The notes beneath the pieces are model-generated. The model was given only the letters and a program-made list of their open reading frames with translations, was not told the origin of the DNA and did no database searches. A stretch of DNA of 64,000 nt from Rhodanobacter sp. (lineage in GTDB: Bacteria; Pseudomonadota; Gammaproteobacteria; Xanthomonadales; Rhodanobacteraceae): positions 1-64,000 of the forward strand of contig SCRO01000116.1 in assembly GCA_004298505.1 (NCBI GenBank). The letters run 5' to 3'. Numbering within the stretch: position 1 is the stretch's first letter; each line of letters begins with the position of its first letter. The translations under genes and the position numbers were made by a program. This document shows positions 10,112 through 24,267 of this stretch, piece by piece.

Positions 10112-11506
10112 CATGTATATCGATATCGGCAACCCGATCCAGCGCACCGAGTCGGCTTACGACTTTCCGCTGCTGATCAAGCAGCTGTGGATCACGCCGA
10201 GGCCGATGTCATTCTGGTCCATCACGAATTCCTGCCCTTGCTGGCCGGCATTCGTGACCAGCTGAAGAAAGCGGTCCAGGTGATCCTGATCCGCGATGGC
10301 GCGCCCGAGCTGGCCGCCGACGATACGGCCTTTGTCGGCGAATACGAAGCGCTGCTGGCCGAGGCCAGCGCAGACTACGAGTTCCCCGATTTCGACGAAA
10401 ACACCCGCGCCACCACGTTCTTCACCACCGGCACCACCGGCGTGCCCAAGGGCTGCTATTACAGCCACCGGCAACTGGTGCTGCACACCATGGCGATTGC
10501 CGGTTGGTTCGGCACGGCGCCGGCGCAGGGCCGCATCCATCGTGAAGACGTCTACATGCCGATCACCCCGATGTTCCACGTGCATGCCTGGGGCGTCCCC
10601 TACGCGGCGACCCTGCTGGGGCTCAAGCAGGTCTATCCGGGCCGCTACGACGCGGCGCTCATGTTGAGGTTGATTCGCGCCGAGGGCGTGACCTTCTCGC
10701 ACTGTGTGCCGACCCTGCTGCAGATGCTGCTATCCCATCCCGAATCGGCGAACACCGACCTGTCGAAGCTGAAGATGGTGATCGGTGGCTCGGCGTTGTC
10801 GCAGGGCTTGTGCCGGATGGCGCTGGAGCGTGGCATCGACGTGTTTACCGGCTATGGCATGAGCGAGACGGCGCCAATCCAGGCCGTCATGCACCTCAGC
10901 AGCGCCGAAGTGGCTGGAGACATCGACAGCCAAGCCGCATTGCGTGTGCGCACTGGCCAGCCTTTCATGCTGTGCGATGTGCGCATCGTCGACAACGAGA
11001 TGAATACCCAGCTCCACGACGGGCAAGCCCAGGGCGAGGTCGTTTTTCGCAGCCCATGGCTGACCCAGGGCTATCTGAAGGAACCGGAAAATTCCCGGAG
11101 CCTGTGGCGAGGCGGTTACCTGCACTCGGGCGACATCGGCAGCATCGACGCGGCCGGCTGGCTGCAGATCCGCGACCGGCTCAAGGACGTGATCAAGACC
11201 GGGGGCGAGTGGGTCAGCTCGCTGGCGCTGGAGGATCTGATCTCGAAGCTGTCCGGCGTCGCTGAGGTCGCCGTGATCGGCGTACCTGATGCCACATGGG
11301 GCGAGCGCCCGCTGGCCCTGGTGGTCCCCCGCGCCGGCACGACACTGGAGTCGCAAGCCATCCGCCAGCACCTCATGGATCTGGCCGACGCTCGCGACAT
11401 CCCGACTTACGCGGTGCCCGACAAGGTTCTTATTGTCGAGGCGCTAGCCAAGACCAGTGTCGGCAAGCTCGACAAAAAAACTCTGCGCAGTACCTACACC
11501 GAATGA
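10112..11506 (+). pseudogene. Fatty-acid-CoA ligase (AMP-binding), internal out-of-frame deletion near N-terminus
   Basis: MYIDIGNPIQRTESAYDFPLLIKQLW at 10112 abuts (D)HAEADVILVHHEFLPLLAGI.. in another frame; TTGTTGVPKG AMP-binding motif downstream. Confidence 0.75.
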
Positions 11507-11539
11507 ATACTTCTCACTTTCCCTGCTGGAACGATAACC

Positions 11540-11995
11540 ACGCACCGGCACCTGGGTGGTCATCATGGCGCCGGGCGCCCCGTTGGCCCGACTCGACCGC
11601 AAACACGATTTCCTCGTCAATGTCTCGGTACGCGGCGAAGCGGTTCCCACGGGCCGCTCGGCAAGCTCGGGCGCGAAGTCTCGCTCGAACAGGGCTATAT
11701 TGCCGCCCGACTGGTTGCGCTCTCCATCCTCGGCAGCCTCCACCGTGCGCTTGGCGACCTTGACCGGGTCGCGGCCTGGTCGCGCGTACTCGGCATGGTC
11801 AATTCGGCGCCCGGCTTCAACCAGCAGCCGAATGTCATCAACGGATTCTCTGATCTCATCCTGGAACTCTACGGCCCTGACAGGGGTGCCCACAGTCGCA
11901 GCGCCGTGGGCCTGGCCGAGCTTCCCTTCAATATTCCGGTGGAGATTGAGGGTGAAGTGGAGCTGATCCGGAATCAGCATCTGCAAGAGGGATGA
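11540..11995 (+). pseudogene. RidA-family protein, frameshifted and N-terminally truncated
   Basis: MAPGAPLARLDRKHDFLVNVSVRGEAVPTGR in one frame, then LGREVSLEQGYIAARLVALSILGSLHRALGDLDRV..VNSAPGFNQQPNVINGFSDLILELYG..RSAVGLAELPFNIPVEIEGEVEL in another. Confidence 0.7.
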
Positions 11996-12115
11996 CGATC
12001 GGTCAGGCGTGCATCGCCAAGGAGCGTTACCTATCAGCACAGCAAACGCCTTTACTCGCGTTTCACGCTTTCTATACCACTATCGTCGTAGGGCATCGCT
12101 GCGGGAGGGTCGCAA

Positions 12116-12958
12116 GTGCTGATCAAGAGTTCAAAGCAAGTCTCGCGGTGGCGTACCCCCAAGCGGTTTCCGGTGTCGCGCAACTCGGGCGCCTCGCCCG
12201 CCTCCCGCATCGAACCGGGCGTGAGCTGGCCTGAACCGGAGGGCGCCACCCGGGTGCAGCGCTTCAAGGTGTATCGGCACGATCCCGAGTCCGGAAAGAA
12301 CCCACGCATCGACACCTATGCCATCGACCGCGACAAATGCGGACCGATGCTGCTGGATGCGCTGATCAAGATCAAGAACGAAATCGACCCCACGCTGACG
12401 TTCCGGCGCTCTTGTCGCGAGGGTGTGTGCGGCTCATGTGCGATGAATATCGATGGCACCAACTGGCTCGCCTGCATCCGCTCGCTGGACGAAATCAGTG
12501 AGCCCTCTACCGTGTATCCGCTCAACAATATGGACGTGATCAAGGATCTGGTCGGCGACCAGACCCACGTGCTGGCCCAGTACCAGTCGATCACGCCGTG
12601 GTTGCGCAGCAAGACACCCGCGCCAGCCGGGCACGAGCGACTGCAGTCACCGGAGGAGCGCAAGCGGCTGGACGGCGACTACGAGTGCATCCTGTGTTTC
12701 TGCTGTACCGCCGGCTGTCCCAGTCACTGGTGGAATGGCGATCGTTTTCTGGGGCCGGCAATCTTGCTGCAGGCGCACCGCTGGCTGGTGGACAGTCGCG
12801 ACGAGGCGACCGGTGAACGCCTGGACGAGCTGGAGGATCCGTTCAAGTTGTACCGCTGCCACACCATCCTCAATTGCACCCGTACCTGCCCCAAGGGGCT
12901 CAACCCCGGCAAGAAGATCGCCGAGATCAAGCTGATGATCCAGCAGCGGAGGAGTTGA
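12116..12958 (+). CDS. sdhB: Succinate dehydrogenase iron-sulfur subunit
   Basis: [24 protein letters not shown] and [16 protein letters not shown] / [19 protein letters not shown] Fe-S motifs. Confidence 0.93.
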   Translation: MLIKSSKQVSRWRTPKRFPVSRNSGASPASRIEPGVSWPEPEGATRVQRFKVYRHDPESGKNPRIDTYAIDRDKCGPMLLDALIKIKNEIDPTLTFRRSCREGVCGSCAMNIDGTNWLACIRSLDEISEPSTVYPLNNMDVIKDLVGDQTHVLAQYQSITPWLRSKTPAPAGHERLQSPEERKRLDGDYECILCFCCTAGCPSHWWNGDRFLGPAILLQAHRWLVDSRDEATGERLDELEDPFKLYRCHTILNCTRTCPKGLNPGKKIAEIKLMIQQRRS

Positions 12959-12961
12959 GCG

Positions 12962-13354
12962 ATGACCACGGCAAAACTGCGTCCGCGCTCCCCTGACGTC
13001 CAGATCTACAAGCCGCAGTTGACTTCGGTGCTGTCGATCGTGCACCGGATGACCGGCGTGTTCCTCAGCCTGGGCAGCGTGCTGCTGGTGGCGTGGCTGG
13101 TCGCGGTGGTGGACGGGGGCGACACTTATGCCATGGTCGAGCGCTGGTTGCGTTCGTGGATTGGCCTGCTCTTGCTGCTGGGCTGGACCTTCGCGCTGTT
13201 CTACCACCTGTGCAACGGTATCCGGCATCTGGCCTGGGATCTGGATTTCGGTTTCGAACTGCGCAGCATCTATCTTTCCGGCTGGACCGTCGTGGCGGCC
13301 AGCATGATCCTGACCGTGCTGACCTGGACGCTCGGCCTCGCCGTGCTGGAGTAG
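12962..13354 (+). CDS. sdhC: Succinate dehydrogenase cytochrome b556 subunit
   Basis: RPRSPDVQIYKPQLTSVLSIVHRMTGVFLSLG; HLCNGIRHLAWDLDFG. Confidence 0.92.
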   Translation: MTTAKLRPRSPDVQIYKPQLTSVLSIVHRMTGVFLSLGSVLLVAWLVAVVDGGDTYAMVERWLRSWIGLLLLLGWTFALFYHLCNGIRHLAWDLDFGFELRSIYLSGWTVVAASMILTVLTWTLGLAVLE

Positions 13355-13358
13355 GCGC

Positions 13359-16681
<3,323 letters not shown>

Positions 16682-16764
16682 GCTGCCTCACCCCGGCCGT
16701 GCAACTGGCGGCCGGGGTGCCTTGATGCGGGGTGCGCCGTCAGGCGACTGGCCATTGCCGATTA

Positions 16765-17235
16765 TCAGCCGCCCTCGCCCAGCAACTTGTCCAGAATCCG
16801 GGTCAGCCATGCACGCTCTTGCGCGTCGAGTTTCGCCAGCAACTCGCGTTCACGCATGCGCGCCATCGGCGCCACCTCATTATGCATGCTCCAGCCAGCG
16901 TCGGTCAGGCTGAGTACCGAGCGGCGTCGGTCACCACCGTGTGTGGCGCGGTTCACACGCCCGGCTTCGACCAGCCGCGCCAGCGCCCGGCTTACCGCCA
17001 CCTTGTCCATCGCTGTGCGCTCGGCCACTTCGCGCGCGGAAAGCCCCTCGAAGCGTGCCAGTACCGCCATCACTCGCCATTCCGTCATCGGGATGTCGTA
17101 GCGGCTCTGGTAGTCGCTCGCGATCGCCTGGCTGATCGTGTTGGACAGGATCGACAGTTGATAGGGTAGGAAGTGTTCCAACTGCAACGGCGCGTGCTCG
17201 GCCGTAACGGGGGCGGGCTTGTGTTTGGCGGGCAT
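16765..17235 (-). CDS. MarR-family transcriptional regulator
   Basis: MTEWRVMAVLARFEGLSAREVAERTAMDKVAVSRALARLVEAGRVNRATHGGDRRRSVLSLTDAG wHTH. Confidence 0.9.
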   Translation of the reverse strand: MPAKHKPAPVTAEHAPLQLEHFLPYQLSILSNTISQAIASDYQSRYDIPMTEWRVMAVLARFEGLSAREVAERTAMDKVAVSRALARLVEAGRVNRATHGGDRRRSVLSLTDAGWSMHNEVAPMARMRERELLAKLDAQERAWLTRILDKLLGEGG

Positions 17236-17345
17236 TGCGGCATAGCTCCTTGCAAATGGTTTCACGCGAAACTATAACTCCGGGTTACCACCGATGGTGG
17301 CACGCTCGCGAGCAGCCATCGTGCACCGACACTCAGGAGAGCGCC

Positions 17346-18440
17346 ATGAACGCCCAATCCAACCCCGGCATCCAGGTCACCACGTTCGAGAACCCGATGG
17401 GTATCGACGGTTTCGAGTTTGTGGAGTTTGCCGCGCCGAAAGGGCCTGCTTTCGAGCTGCACGATCTGTTCAAGCGGATGGGTTTCAGCGCGGTGCTCAA
17501 GCACAAATCCCGTGCGATCACGGTATATCGCCAGAACGGGGTGAACTTCCTGGTCAACGAGGATCCGGATTCGTTCGCCGCGGACTTCGCCGCCAAACAC
17601 GGTCCATGCGCCTGCGGGTTCGCGATCCGCTTCAAGAAGCCGGCCATCGAGGTACTGTCCAGCGTGCTCGGCAACGGCGGTGCGGCGGTCGCGCACAAGG
17701 AAGCGAGCAAGGCGGTGTCCGCGCCGGCGGTCCAGGGCATCGGCGATTGCATGCTGTATCTGGTCGACCGTTACGGCGACGCCGGTAGCATCTACGACGG
17801 CGACTACGCGCCGATCGAAGGCGCGGATCGGAACCCGGCCGGTTTCGGCCTGACCTTCATCGATCACCTGACCCACAACCTGTACTTCGGCAATATGCAG
17901 AAATGGTCGGACTACTACGAGAAGCTGTTCAACTTCCGCGAGATCCGCTACTTCGACATCAAGGGCGCCAAGACCGGCCTGGTGTCGAAGGCGATGACCG
18001 CGCCAGATGGCATCGTGCGCATTCCATTGAACGAGTCGAACGACCCGAAGAGCCAGATCAACGAATACCTCGACGCGTACAAGGGCGAAGGCATCCAGCA
18101 CATTGCCTGTTTCACCAACGACATCTACACGACGGTCGAGAAGATGCGCGTGGCTGGCGTCGATTTCCTCGACACGCCGGACACTTATTTTGAGGTTATC
18201 GACGAGCGCATTCCGAATCACGGCGAAGACGTACCGCGGCTGGAAAAAAACAAGATTCTGATCGACGCCGACAGGGAAACCGGGAAACGCCTGTTGCTGC
18301 AGATCTTTACCCGGAACGTGATTGGTCCGATCTTCTTCGAGATCATCCAGCGCAAGGGCAACGAAGGCTTCGGCGAAGGCAACTTCCAGGCGCTGTTCGA
18401 GTCGATCGAGCGCGACCAGATGAAGCGCGGATTCCTCTGA
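17346..18440 (+). CDS. hppD: 4-hydroxyphenylpyruvate dioxygenase
   Basis: [17 protein letters not shown].., [17 protein letters not shown].., [43 protein letters not shown]. Confidence 0.97.
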   Translation: MNAQSNPGIQVTTFENPMGIDGFEFVEFAAPKGPAFELHDLFKRMGFSAVLKHKSRAITVYRQNGVNFLVNEDPDSFAADFAAKHGPCACGFAIRFKKPAIEVLSSVLGNGGAAVAHKEASKAVSAPAVQGIGDCMLYLVDRYGDAGSIYDGDYAPIEGADRNPAGFGLTFIDHLTHNLYFGNMQKWSDYYEKLFNFREIRYFDIKGAKTGLVSKAMTAPDGIVRIPLNESNDPKSQINEYLDAYKGEGIQHIACFTNDIYTTVEKMRVAGVDFLDTPDTYFEVIDERIPNHGEDVPRLEKNKILIDADRETGKRLLLQIFTRNVIGPIFFEIIQRKGNEGFGEGNFQALFESIERDQMKRGFL

Positions 18441-18450
18441 GGAGAGCGTC

Positions 18451-19848
18451 ATGGAGATCGAGAGCAGGGGTTATCAATCCGGCTTCGGCAATGAGTTCGC
18501 CAGCGAGGTCATCGCCGGCACTTTGCCGGGCGGGCAAAACTCGCCGCAGCGCGTGGCGCATGGCCTGTACGCGGAGCAGTTGTCGGGCACCGCGTTCACC
18601 GCGCCGCGCCATCTCAACCGGCGCAGCTGGCTGTACCGGATCCGCCCGGCAGCCGTGCACGAACCGTTCCAGCCGCTGGCGCACGCCACCTTCCACAATC
18701 GCTTCGACGAGGCGCCAGCCACGCCCAACCAGCTGCGCTGGGACCCGCTGCCGATGCCGCAGGCGCCGACCGACTTCCTCGATGGTCTGGTCACCCTGGC
18801 CGGTAACGGCAGCGCGGCCGAGCAGGGCGGTATCGGTATTCATCTGTACACAGCGAACCGCTCCATGCAGGGCCGCTTCTTTTACGACGCCGATGGCGAA
18901 CTGCTGATCGTGCCGCAGCAGGGTCGGCTGCGCCTGGCCACCGAGCTGGGCGTGCTCGAGATCGAACCGCAGGAGATCGCGGTGGTTCCACGCGGCGTGC
19001 GTTTTCGCGTCGACCTGCTCGACGGCGAGGCTGCTGCACATGGAGGTGCGAATGCCACGGGCGCAGGCGACGGCATGGATGCCGGAGGTAGAGCAATGCA
19101 TGGAGCGATTGCCGGAAGCGCAGGAGTGGCCCGCGGTTACGTGTGCGAAAACTTCGGTGCGCTGCTGCGCCTGCCCGAGCTTGGTCCGATCGGGTCCAAC
19201 TGCCTGGCGAATGCACGCGACTTTCTCACCCCGATGGCCGCGTACGAGGACGTCGAAGGCCAGTTCGAACTCATCGCCAAGTTCCAGGGTACGTTGTGGA
19301 CGGCATCGATCGACCACTCGCCGCTGGACGTGGTCGGCTGGCACGGCACCTGTGCGCCGTACAAGTACGACCTGCGCCGTTTCAACACGATCGGCTCGAT
19401 CAGCGTCGATCATCCCGATCCGTCGATCTTCACCGTGCTCACTTCGGCCAGCGACACGCCTGGCACGGCGAACATGGATTTCGCGATCTTCCCGCCGCGC
19501 TGGCTGGTGGCGCAGCACACGTTCCGGCCGCCGTGGTTCCACCGCAACGTGGCCAGCGAATTCATGGGCCTGATCAGTGGCATATACGACGCCAAGGCCG
19601 AGGGTTTTGTCCCGGGTGGCGCCTCGTTGCACAACTGCATGAGCGCGCACGGCCCGGATGCGGCCACCTTCGAGAAGGCATCCAACGCGGATCCGTCGAA
19701 GCCGGATGTGATCGAGGGCACCATGGCCTTCATGTTCGAAACGCGCAAGGTGATCCGCCCGACCCGGCAGGCGCTTGCGGCGCCACAGCTGCAAGACGAC
19801 TACCAGCACTGCTGGCAAGGCCTGCACAAACATTTCGAGGCGCCTTGA
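18451..19848 (+). CDS. hmgA: Homogentisate 1,2-dioxygenase
   Basis: [67 protein letters not shown]. Confidence 0.96.
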   Translation: MEIESRGYQSGFGNEFASEVIAGTLPGGQNSPQRVAHGLYAEQLSGTAFTAPRHLNRRSWLYRIRPAAVHEPFQPLAHATFHNRFDEAPATPNQLRWDPLPMPQAPTDFLDGLVTLAGNGSAAEQGGIGIHLYTANRSMQGRFFYDADGELLIVPQQGRLRLATELGVLEIEPQEIAVVPRGVRFRVDLLDGEAAAHGGANATGAGDGMDAGGRAMHGAIAGSAGVARGYVCENFGALLRLPELGPIGSNCLANARDFLTPMAAYEDVEGQFELIAKFQGTLWTASIDHSPLDVVGWHGTCAPYKYDLRRFNTIGSISVDHPDPSIFTVLTSASDTPGTANMDFAIFPPRWLVAQHTFRPPWFHRNVASEFMGLISGIYDAKAEGFVPGGASLHNCMSAHGPDAATFEKASNADPSKPDVIEGTMAFMFETRKVIRPTRQALAAPQLQDDYQHCWQGLHKHFEAP

Positions 19849-19857
19849 TGAATTGAC

Positions 19858-19885
19858 ATCATGATGCGTTCGTATCATGATGCAT
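19858..19885. promoter_or_regulatory. Candidate VapBC autoregulatory operator (direct repeat ATCATGATGC[G/A]T)
   Basis: ATCATGATGCGT at 19858 and ATCATGATGCAT at 19874, 27-54 bp upstream of the antitoxin ATG. Confidence 0.45.
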
Positions 19886-19911
19886 ACGTCTATACTGGCC
19901 GGAAGCGGATC

Positions 19912-20154
19912 ATGCGTACCACTTTGGACATTCCCGAACGCGAGCATGTCTTGTTCACCAGCCTGGCGCGCCAGCAGGGCGTCAGCTTCAGCAAGCTGGT
20001 GGTGGAGCTGGCGCTGCGCGGGCTGAAGGCGCCAGCCCATGTGGCGGACGCGCCGGGCAACTACGATGTCGACCCCGAAACCGGGCTTGGCGTATTCCGC
20101 ACGGGCCGGCCAGTCACCATCGACGAGGTCAGGGCGCTGGACGACGAATGGTGA
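19912..20154 (+). CDS. vapB: VapB-type antitoxin
   Basis: 80 aa MRTTLDIPEREHVLFTSLARQQGVSFSKLVVELALRGL (RHH-like) overlapping the downstream PIN ORF. Confidence 0.75.
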   Translation: MRTTLDIPEREHVLFTSLARQQGVSFSKLVVELALRGLKAPAHVADAPGNYDVDPETGLGVFRTGRPVTIDEVRALDDEW

Positions 20155-20552
20155 CGCGCCTACTGGATGCCAACGTCTTGATCGCGCTGTTCGCAGGCGA
20201 CCACGTGCACCACGCCATCGCCCGCAACTGGTTCGTAGCCCTGCGCGGGGAATTTGCCACCTGCCCGGTGGTCGAAGGCGCGCTGACGCGCTGGATCGTG
20301 CGCATCAGCGAACACGACGGTATGCGCGATGCGCAGCGCGAACTGGGCAAGCTTGCCGCCGACCCGCGGCACTGCTTCTGGCCGGACGATTTGCCATATG
20401 CCCAAGTACGCCCGCACGGCGTGCTCGGTCACAAACAGGTGACCGACGCCTACCTGGCCGCGCTGGCGCGCAAGCACAACGGGCGCCTGGTCACGCTCGA
20501 TCGCGGCCTGGCGGCATTGCACGACGATATCGCCGAACTGATACCCACCTGA
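20148..20552 (+). CDS. vapC: VapC-type PIN-domain ribonuclease toxin
   Basis: RLLDANVLIALF...HHAIARNWF...TDAYLAALARKHNGRLVTLDRGLAALH PIN acidic residues. Confidence 0.88.
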   Translation: MVTRLLDANVLIALFAGDHVHHAIARNWFVALRGEFATCPVVEGALTRWIVRISEHDGMRDAQRELGKLAADPRHCFWPDDLPYAQVRPHGVLGHKQVTDAYLAALARKHNGRLVTLDRGLAALHDDIAELIPT

Positions 20553-20561
20553 GGACTTTGC

Positions 20562-21548
20562 ATGAAACTCGGATCCCTGAAGCAGGGCGGCCGCGATGGC
20601 ACGCTGATCGTCGTCAGCCGCGACCTTGCCCGTGCGGTGAAGGCCGCTGACATCGCGCCGACGCTGCAGGCAGCGCTGGAGGACTGGTCGAACGCGGCGC
20701 CGCGATTGAATGCCTTGTCGGAGCAACTCAACGCGGGCACGGCCGCCGGCGCGTTCGCGCTGGACCTGAGCGCGCTGGCCTCGCCGCTGCCGCGCGCTTA
20801 CGAATTCGTCGATGGCTCGGCCTATCTGCCGCATGTCGAACGCGTGCGCCGCGCCCGCGGTGCCGAGGTGCCCAAATCGTTCTACACCGATCCGCTGATG
20901 TACCAGGCCACCAGCGCCGGGTTCCTCGGCCCGCGCGATCCGGTGCTGGTGCCCAGCGAAGAGTTCGGCATCGATCTGGAAGCCGAGGTGGTGGTGGTCA
21001 CCGACGACGTGCCGATGGCGGCGACGCCGGCGCAGGCCTCAGACCACATCCAGCTGATCGGCTTGATCAACGATGTCAGCCTGCGCGGCCTGATCCCCGG
21101 CGAGCTGGCCAAGGGTTTCGGTTTCCTGCAGTCCAAGCCGCGCTCGGCACTGTCGCCGGTGCTGGTAACGCCAGACGAGCTGGGCGATGCCTGGCACGGC
21201 GACAAGCTGCATCTGCCGATGCGCACCTGGCTCAACGACCAGTGGCTCGGCGAGGCCGAATGCGGCGTCGACATGCAGTTCAGCTTTGCCGAGCTGGTCG
21301 CGCACGTCGCGAAGACGCGCCCGCTGACGGCCGGCACCATCGTCGGCTCCGGCACCATCGCCAATGAAGATACGTCCAGGGGCGCCTCCTGCCTGGCCGA
21401 GCAGCGCACCGTGGAGACCCTGCGCGACGGCAAGCCGTCGACGCCATTCCTGAAGTTCGGTGACCGTCTGAAGATCGACATCACCGACGCCGCCGGTGCT
21501 TCGATCTTCGGCTCGATCGAGCAGCAAATCGAGCCATACCGATCCTGA
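20562..21548 (+). CDS. fahA: Fumarylacetoacetate hydrolase
   Basis: FLGPRDPVLVPSEEFGIDLEAEVVVVTDDVP; LINDVSLRGLIPGELAKGFGFLQSKPRSALSPV. Confidence 0.93.
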   Translation: MKLGSLKQGGRDGTLIVVSRDLARAVKAADIAPTLQAALEDWSNAAPRLNALSEQLNAGTAAGAFALDLSALASPLPRAYEFVDGSAYLPHVERVRRARGAEVPKSFYTDPLMYQATSAGFLGPRDPVLVPSEEFGIDLEAEVVVVTDDVPMAATPAQASDHIQLIGLINDVSLRGLIPGELAKGFGFLQSKPRSALSPVLVTPDELGDAWHGDKLHLPMRTWLNDQWLGEAECGVDMQFSFAELVAHVAKTRPLTAGTIVGSGTIANEDTSRGASCLAEQRTVETLRDGKPSTPFLKFGDRLKIDITDAAGASIFGSIEQQIEPYRS

Positions 21549-21654
21549 CTACAACCGGTAGATACCGTCTCGACTCTTGTTATGCAACTGCGCAACTCGG
21601 CGATGCGTGCGGCGGTGCCGTGCGGTGGTCGTGCGCCGACCCCACACTCCGTCG

Positions 21655-21732
21655 GTAGGAGCCCGCTCGCGGGCGATGCCCTTGCCCTGGGTGTCCGACA
21701 ACAAGAGCATCGCCTGCAAGTAGGCTCCTACG
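21655..21732. repeat. REP/REPIN-like inverted repeat
   Basis: GTAGGAGCCCGCTCGCGGGCGATGC ... GCATCGCCTGCAAGTAGGCTCCTAC; same family as 29145-29228. Confidence 0.75.
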
Positions 21733-21814
21733 ATAATGGGTGCGTCGGTGGGATAGCGGCTGTAGTTGACGCGGATCAAGGCAAGTGCGCGGCATAGTCG
21801 ACAGACTCTCTACC

Positions 21815-23215
21815 ATGACTACCATCATCACTCCCCCTGAATTCGACGCGGCCCTGATCGCCCGTTACGACGTGGCCGGGCCGCGCTATACCAGCTATCC
21901 CACTGCACCGCACTTCGCTGCCGAGTTCGACGAGACGGCATTGCGTGGCGTCATTCGCACCTCCAACGAAGAGCCGATCCCGCGGCCGCTGTCGGTGTAT
22001 GTGCACGTACCGTTCTGCACGAGCCCGTGTTTCTACTGCGGCTGCAACCGGATCATCACGCGCGACGCCACCCAGGCCGACCGCTATCTCGAGCGGCTGT
22101 ACCGCGAGATCGAGCTGATCGCGCCGTTGTTCGATCGCGACCGGTCGCTATACCAGCTGCATTTTGGCGGCGGTACGCCGAACTTCCTCGGTATCACACA
22201 AATGGGCGAGCTGCTGGAATCGCTGCGGCAACACTTCAGCTTCAGCCACGTCGCGGATCGCGAATACGGTATCGAGATCGATCCACGCTTTGCCGATGGT
22301 GCCTACATACGCGGGCTGGGTGAATTGGGTTTCAACCGGATTTCGGTCGGTGTCCAGGATTTCGACCCAGTGGTGCAGAAGGCGATCAACCGCATCCAGA
22401 GCTTTGAGCAGACCCGCGAGGTCCTGGATGCGGCGCGCTTGTCCGGGTTCCGTTCGGCCAGCGTCGACCTGATCTATGGCCTGCCGCGGCAGACCGTCGA
22501 GGGCTTCAGCCGCACGCTGGACCAGGTGGTGGCGCTGAATCCCGACCGCGTGGCCGTGTACGGCTATGCGCACCTGCCGGAGATGTTCAAGGCACAGCGG
22601 CAAATCGCCGCAGCCGACATGCCGGATCCGGCGACGCGGCTGGCCCTGTTCGGTTGCGCCATGGCCCAGCTGTCGGCGGCCGGTTACGTCTATGTCGGCA
22701 TGGATCACTTCGCCAAGGCCAGCGATGAACTGGTGCAGGCACAGCGCGCCGGCACCCTGCAGCGCAACTTCCAGGGTTACTCGACACATGGCGATTGCGA
22801 CATCGTGGGGCTGGGCGTAAGCGCAATCGGTCGGGTCGGCGACAGCTACAGCCAGAACGCGCGGGACCTGATCGGCTACTACGCGGCGCTGGATGCCGGA
22901 CGCCTGCCGGTGGTGCGTGGCCTGAAGCTGGACGAAGACGACCTGATCCGGCGCGAGCTGATCGGCGAGCTGATGTGCCATGGTGTCGTCGACAAGCAAT
23001 ATTTCGGTGCACGCCATCGGTTGCTGTTCGACGAATATTTCGTGCAGGGACGGCAGCGGCTGGTGCCGCTGATCAAGGATGGCCTGGTGCTGGAAGACGC
23101 CCGTGCGATCCGGGTGACCTCGCGGGGAAGGCTGCTGTTGCGTATCATTGCCATGTGCTTCGACGCCTATCTGGACGACGCGGCACAGGCGACGCGCTAT
23201 TCGCGCGTGATTTGA
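21815..23215 (+). CDS. hemN: Oxygen-independent coproporphyrinogen III oxidase
   Basis: YDVAGPRYTSYPTAPHF; radical SAM CTSPCFYCGCNRII; ALNPDRVAVYGYAHLP. Confidence 0.95.
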   Translation: MTTIITPPEFDAALIARYDVAGPRYTSYPTAPHFAAEFDETALRGVIRTSNEEPIPRPLSVYVHVPFCTSPCFYCGCNRIITRDATQADRYLERLYREIELIAPLFDRDRSLYQLHFGGGTPNFLGITQMGELLESLRQHFSFSHVADREYGIEIDPRFADGAYIRGLGELGFNRISVGVQDFDPVVQKAINRIQSFEQTREVLDAARLSGFRSASVDLIYGLPRQTVEGFSRTLDQVVALNPDRVAVYGYAHLPEMFKAQRQIAAADMPDPATRLALFGCAMAQLSAAGYVYVGMDHFAKASDELVQAQRAGTLQRNFQGYSTHGDCDIVGLGVSAIGRVGDSYSQNARDLIGYYAALDAGRLPVVRGLKLDEDDLIRRELIGELMCHGVVDKQYFGARHRLLFDEYFVQGRQRLVPLIKDGLVLEDARAIRVTSRGRLLLRIIAMCFDAYLDDAAQATRYSRVI

Positions 23216-23249
23216 TCCACGCAGCCCGACCAGGCACCCCCCCCGCATC

Positions 23250-24011
23250 ATGCAATCCAAGCACCCGGCAGGTCGCCTGCCCGAGCCGCCCAGCCCGATT
23301 GCCGACGACGGCGACGAGACGCATTTTTGCGGCACCTGTGCGTTCTCCAGTGCCTGCATTGCGGCCGGCTACCACAAGCCCGAGCTGGCCGAGCTGCAAT
23401 GTCTGGTCGAGCATGTGGGGCCATTCCGTGCGGGCGAGCACATCTTCCGCACCGGCGACCCGTTCCGTGCGATCTTCGCGGTGCGTTCGGGTACGGTGAA
23501 AACCCGCATGGTCGACAAGGAAGGCCGCGAGCAGGTGCTCGGCTTCTATCTGCCCGGCGAGGTAATTGGCCTCAACGCCATCTACCCCGAGCACTTCCCG
23601 TGCGACGCGGTGGCGCTGGATACCACATTCTTCTGCCGTTTCTCGTTCCCGGCGATGAGTGCGCTCGCCTCGCGGGTGCCGGCGGTGCAGAAGCACCTTT
23701 TCCGCATGCTGAGTAAGGAGTTGGGCAGTGCCAGCCTGCTGGCCGGCGACCACAGCGCCGACGAGCGCGTGGCGGCCTTCCTGATGGATCTGGCCGGGCG
23801 CTATGCCGCGCGCGGATTCTCCGCCACCCGCTTCCACCTCAGCATGTCGCGCGGCGACATCGCCAACTATCTGCGCCTGGCTGCCGAAACGGTGAGTCGC
23901 GTGCTCAGCCGCTTCCGCAGCCAGGGCCTGATCCAGATCGAGGGGCGTGAGCTGGAACTGCTTGATCCGCCAGGACTGCGCCAGACCGGACAGGCCTTGC
24001 TGCCGCGTTGA
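23250..24011 (+). CDS. fnr: FNR-type Crp/Fnr transcriptional regulator
   Basis: N-terminal FCGTCAFSSAC cysteines; LHLSMSRGDIANYLRLAAETVSRVLSRFRSQGLI HTH. Confidence 0.9.
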   Translation: MQSKHPAGRLPEPPSPIADDGDETHFCGTCAFSSACIAAGYHKPELAELQCLVEHVGPFRAGEHIFRTGDPFRAIFAVRSGTVKTRMVDKEGREQVLGFYLPGEVIGLNAIYPEHFPCDAVALDTTFFCRFSFPAMSALASRVPAVQKHLFRMLSKELGSASLLAGDHSADERVAAFLMDLAGRYAARGFSATRFHLSMSRGDIANYLRLAAETVSRVLSRFRSQGLIQIEGRELELLDPPGLRQTGQALLPR

Positions 24012-24267
24012 AGATGGCAGCGACCGTGCTGCCTCGCGGGTCGCAAACGTCGAAGCTGGACCCCGGCAGGGCGTCGGCTTGCGGGTTCATGAACAGGGCT
24101 GTCGCTCCAGGTTACGCCGCGAACCACAACGGGCCGCATGCGCGCCTGTGCCAGATCGTGCATGTCCGCCGAGGACCGCCGCATCGTGCGCCGTCTCGCT
24201 CACAAACGCTGCGCTTCGTCGGTCAGGTTCCGATCGTACCTTGTTCTCGGCGCACTGCAGCGTGGCG

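Noticed and set aside
17262-20040. Long minus-strand ORFs over hppD and hmgA
   Set aside because: Antisense to strongly recognised dioxygenases; no recognisable domain.
24012-24267. Possible small gene between fnr and the glycosyltransferase
   Set aside because: Several short overlapping frames on both strands with no recognisable domain; not supportable.
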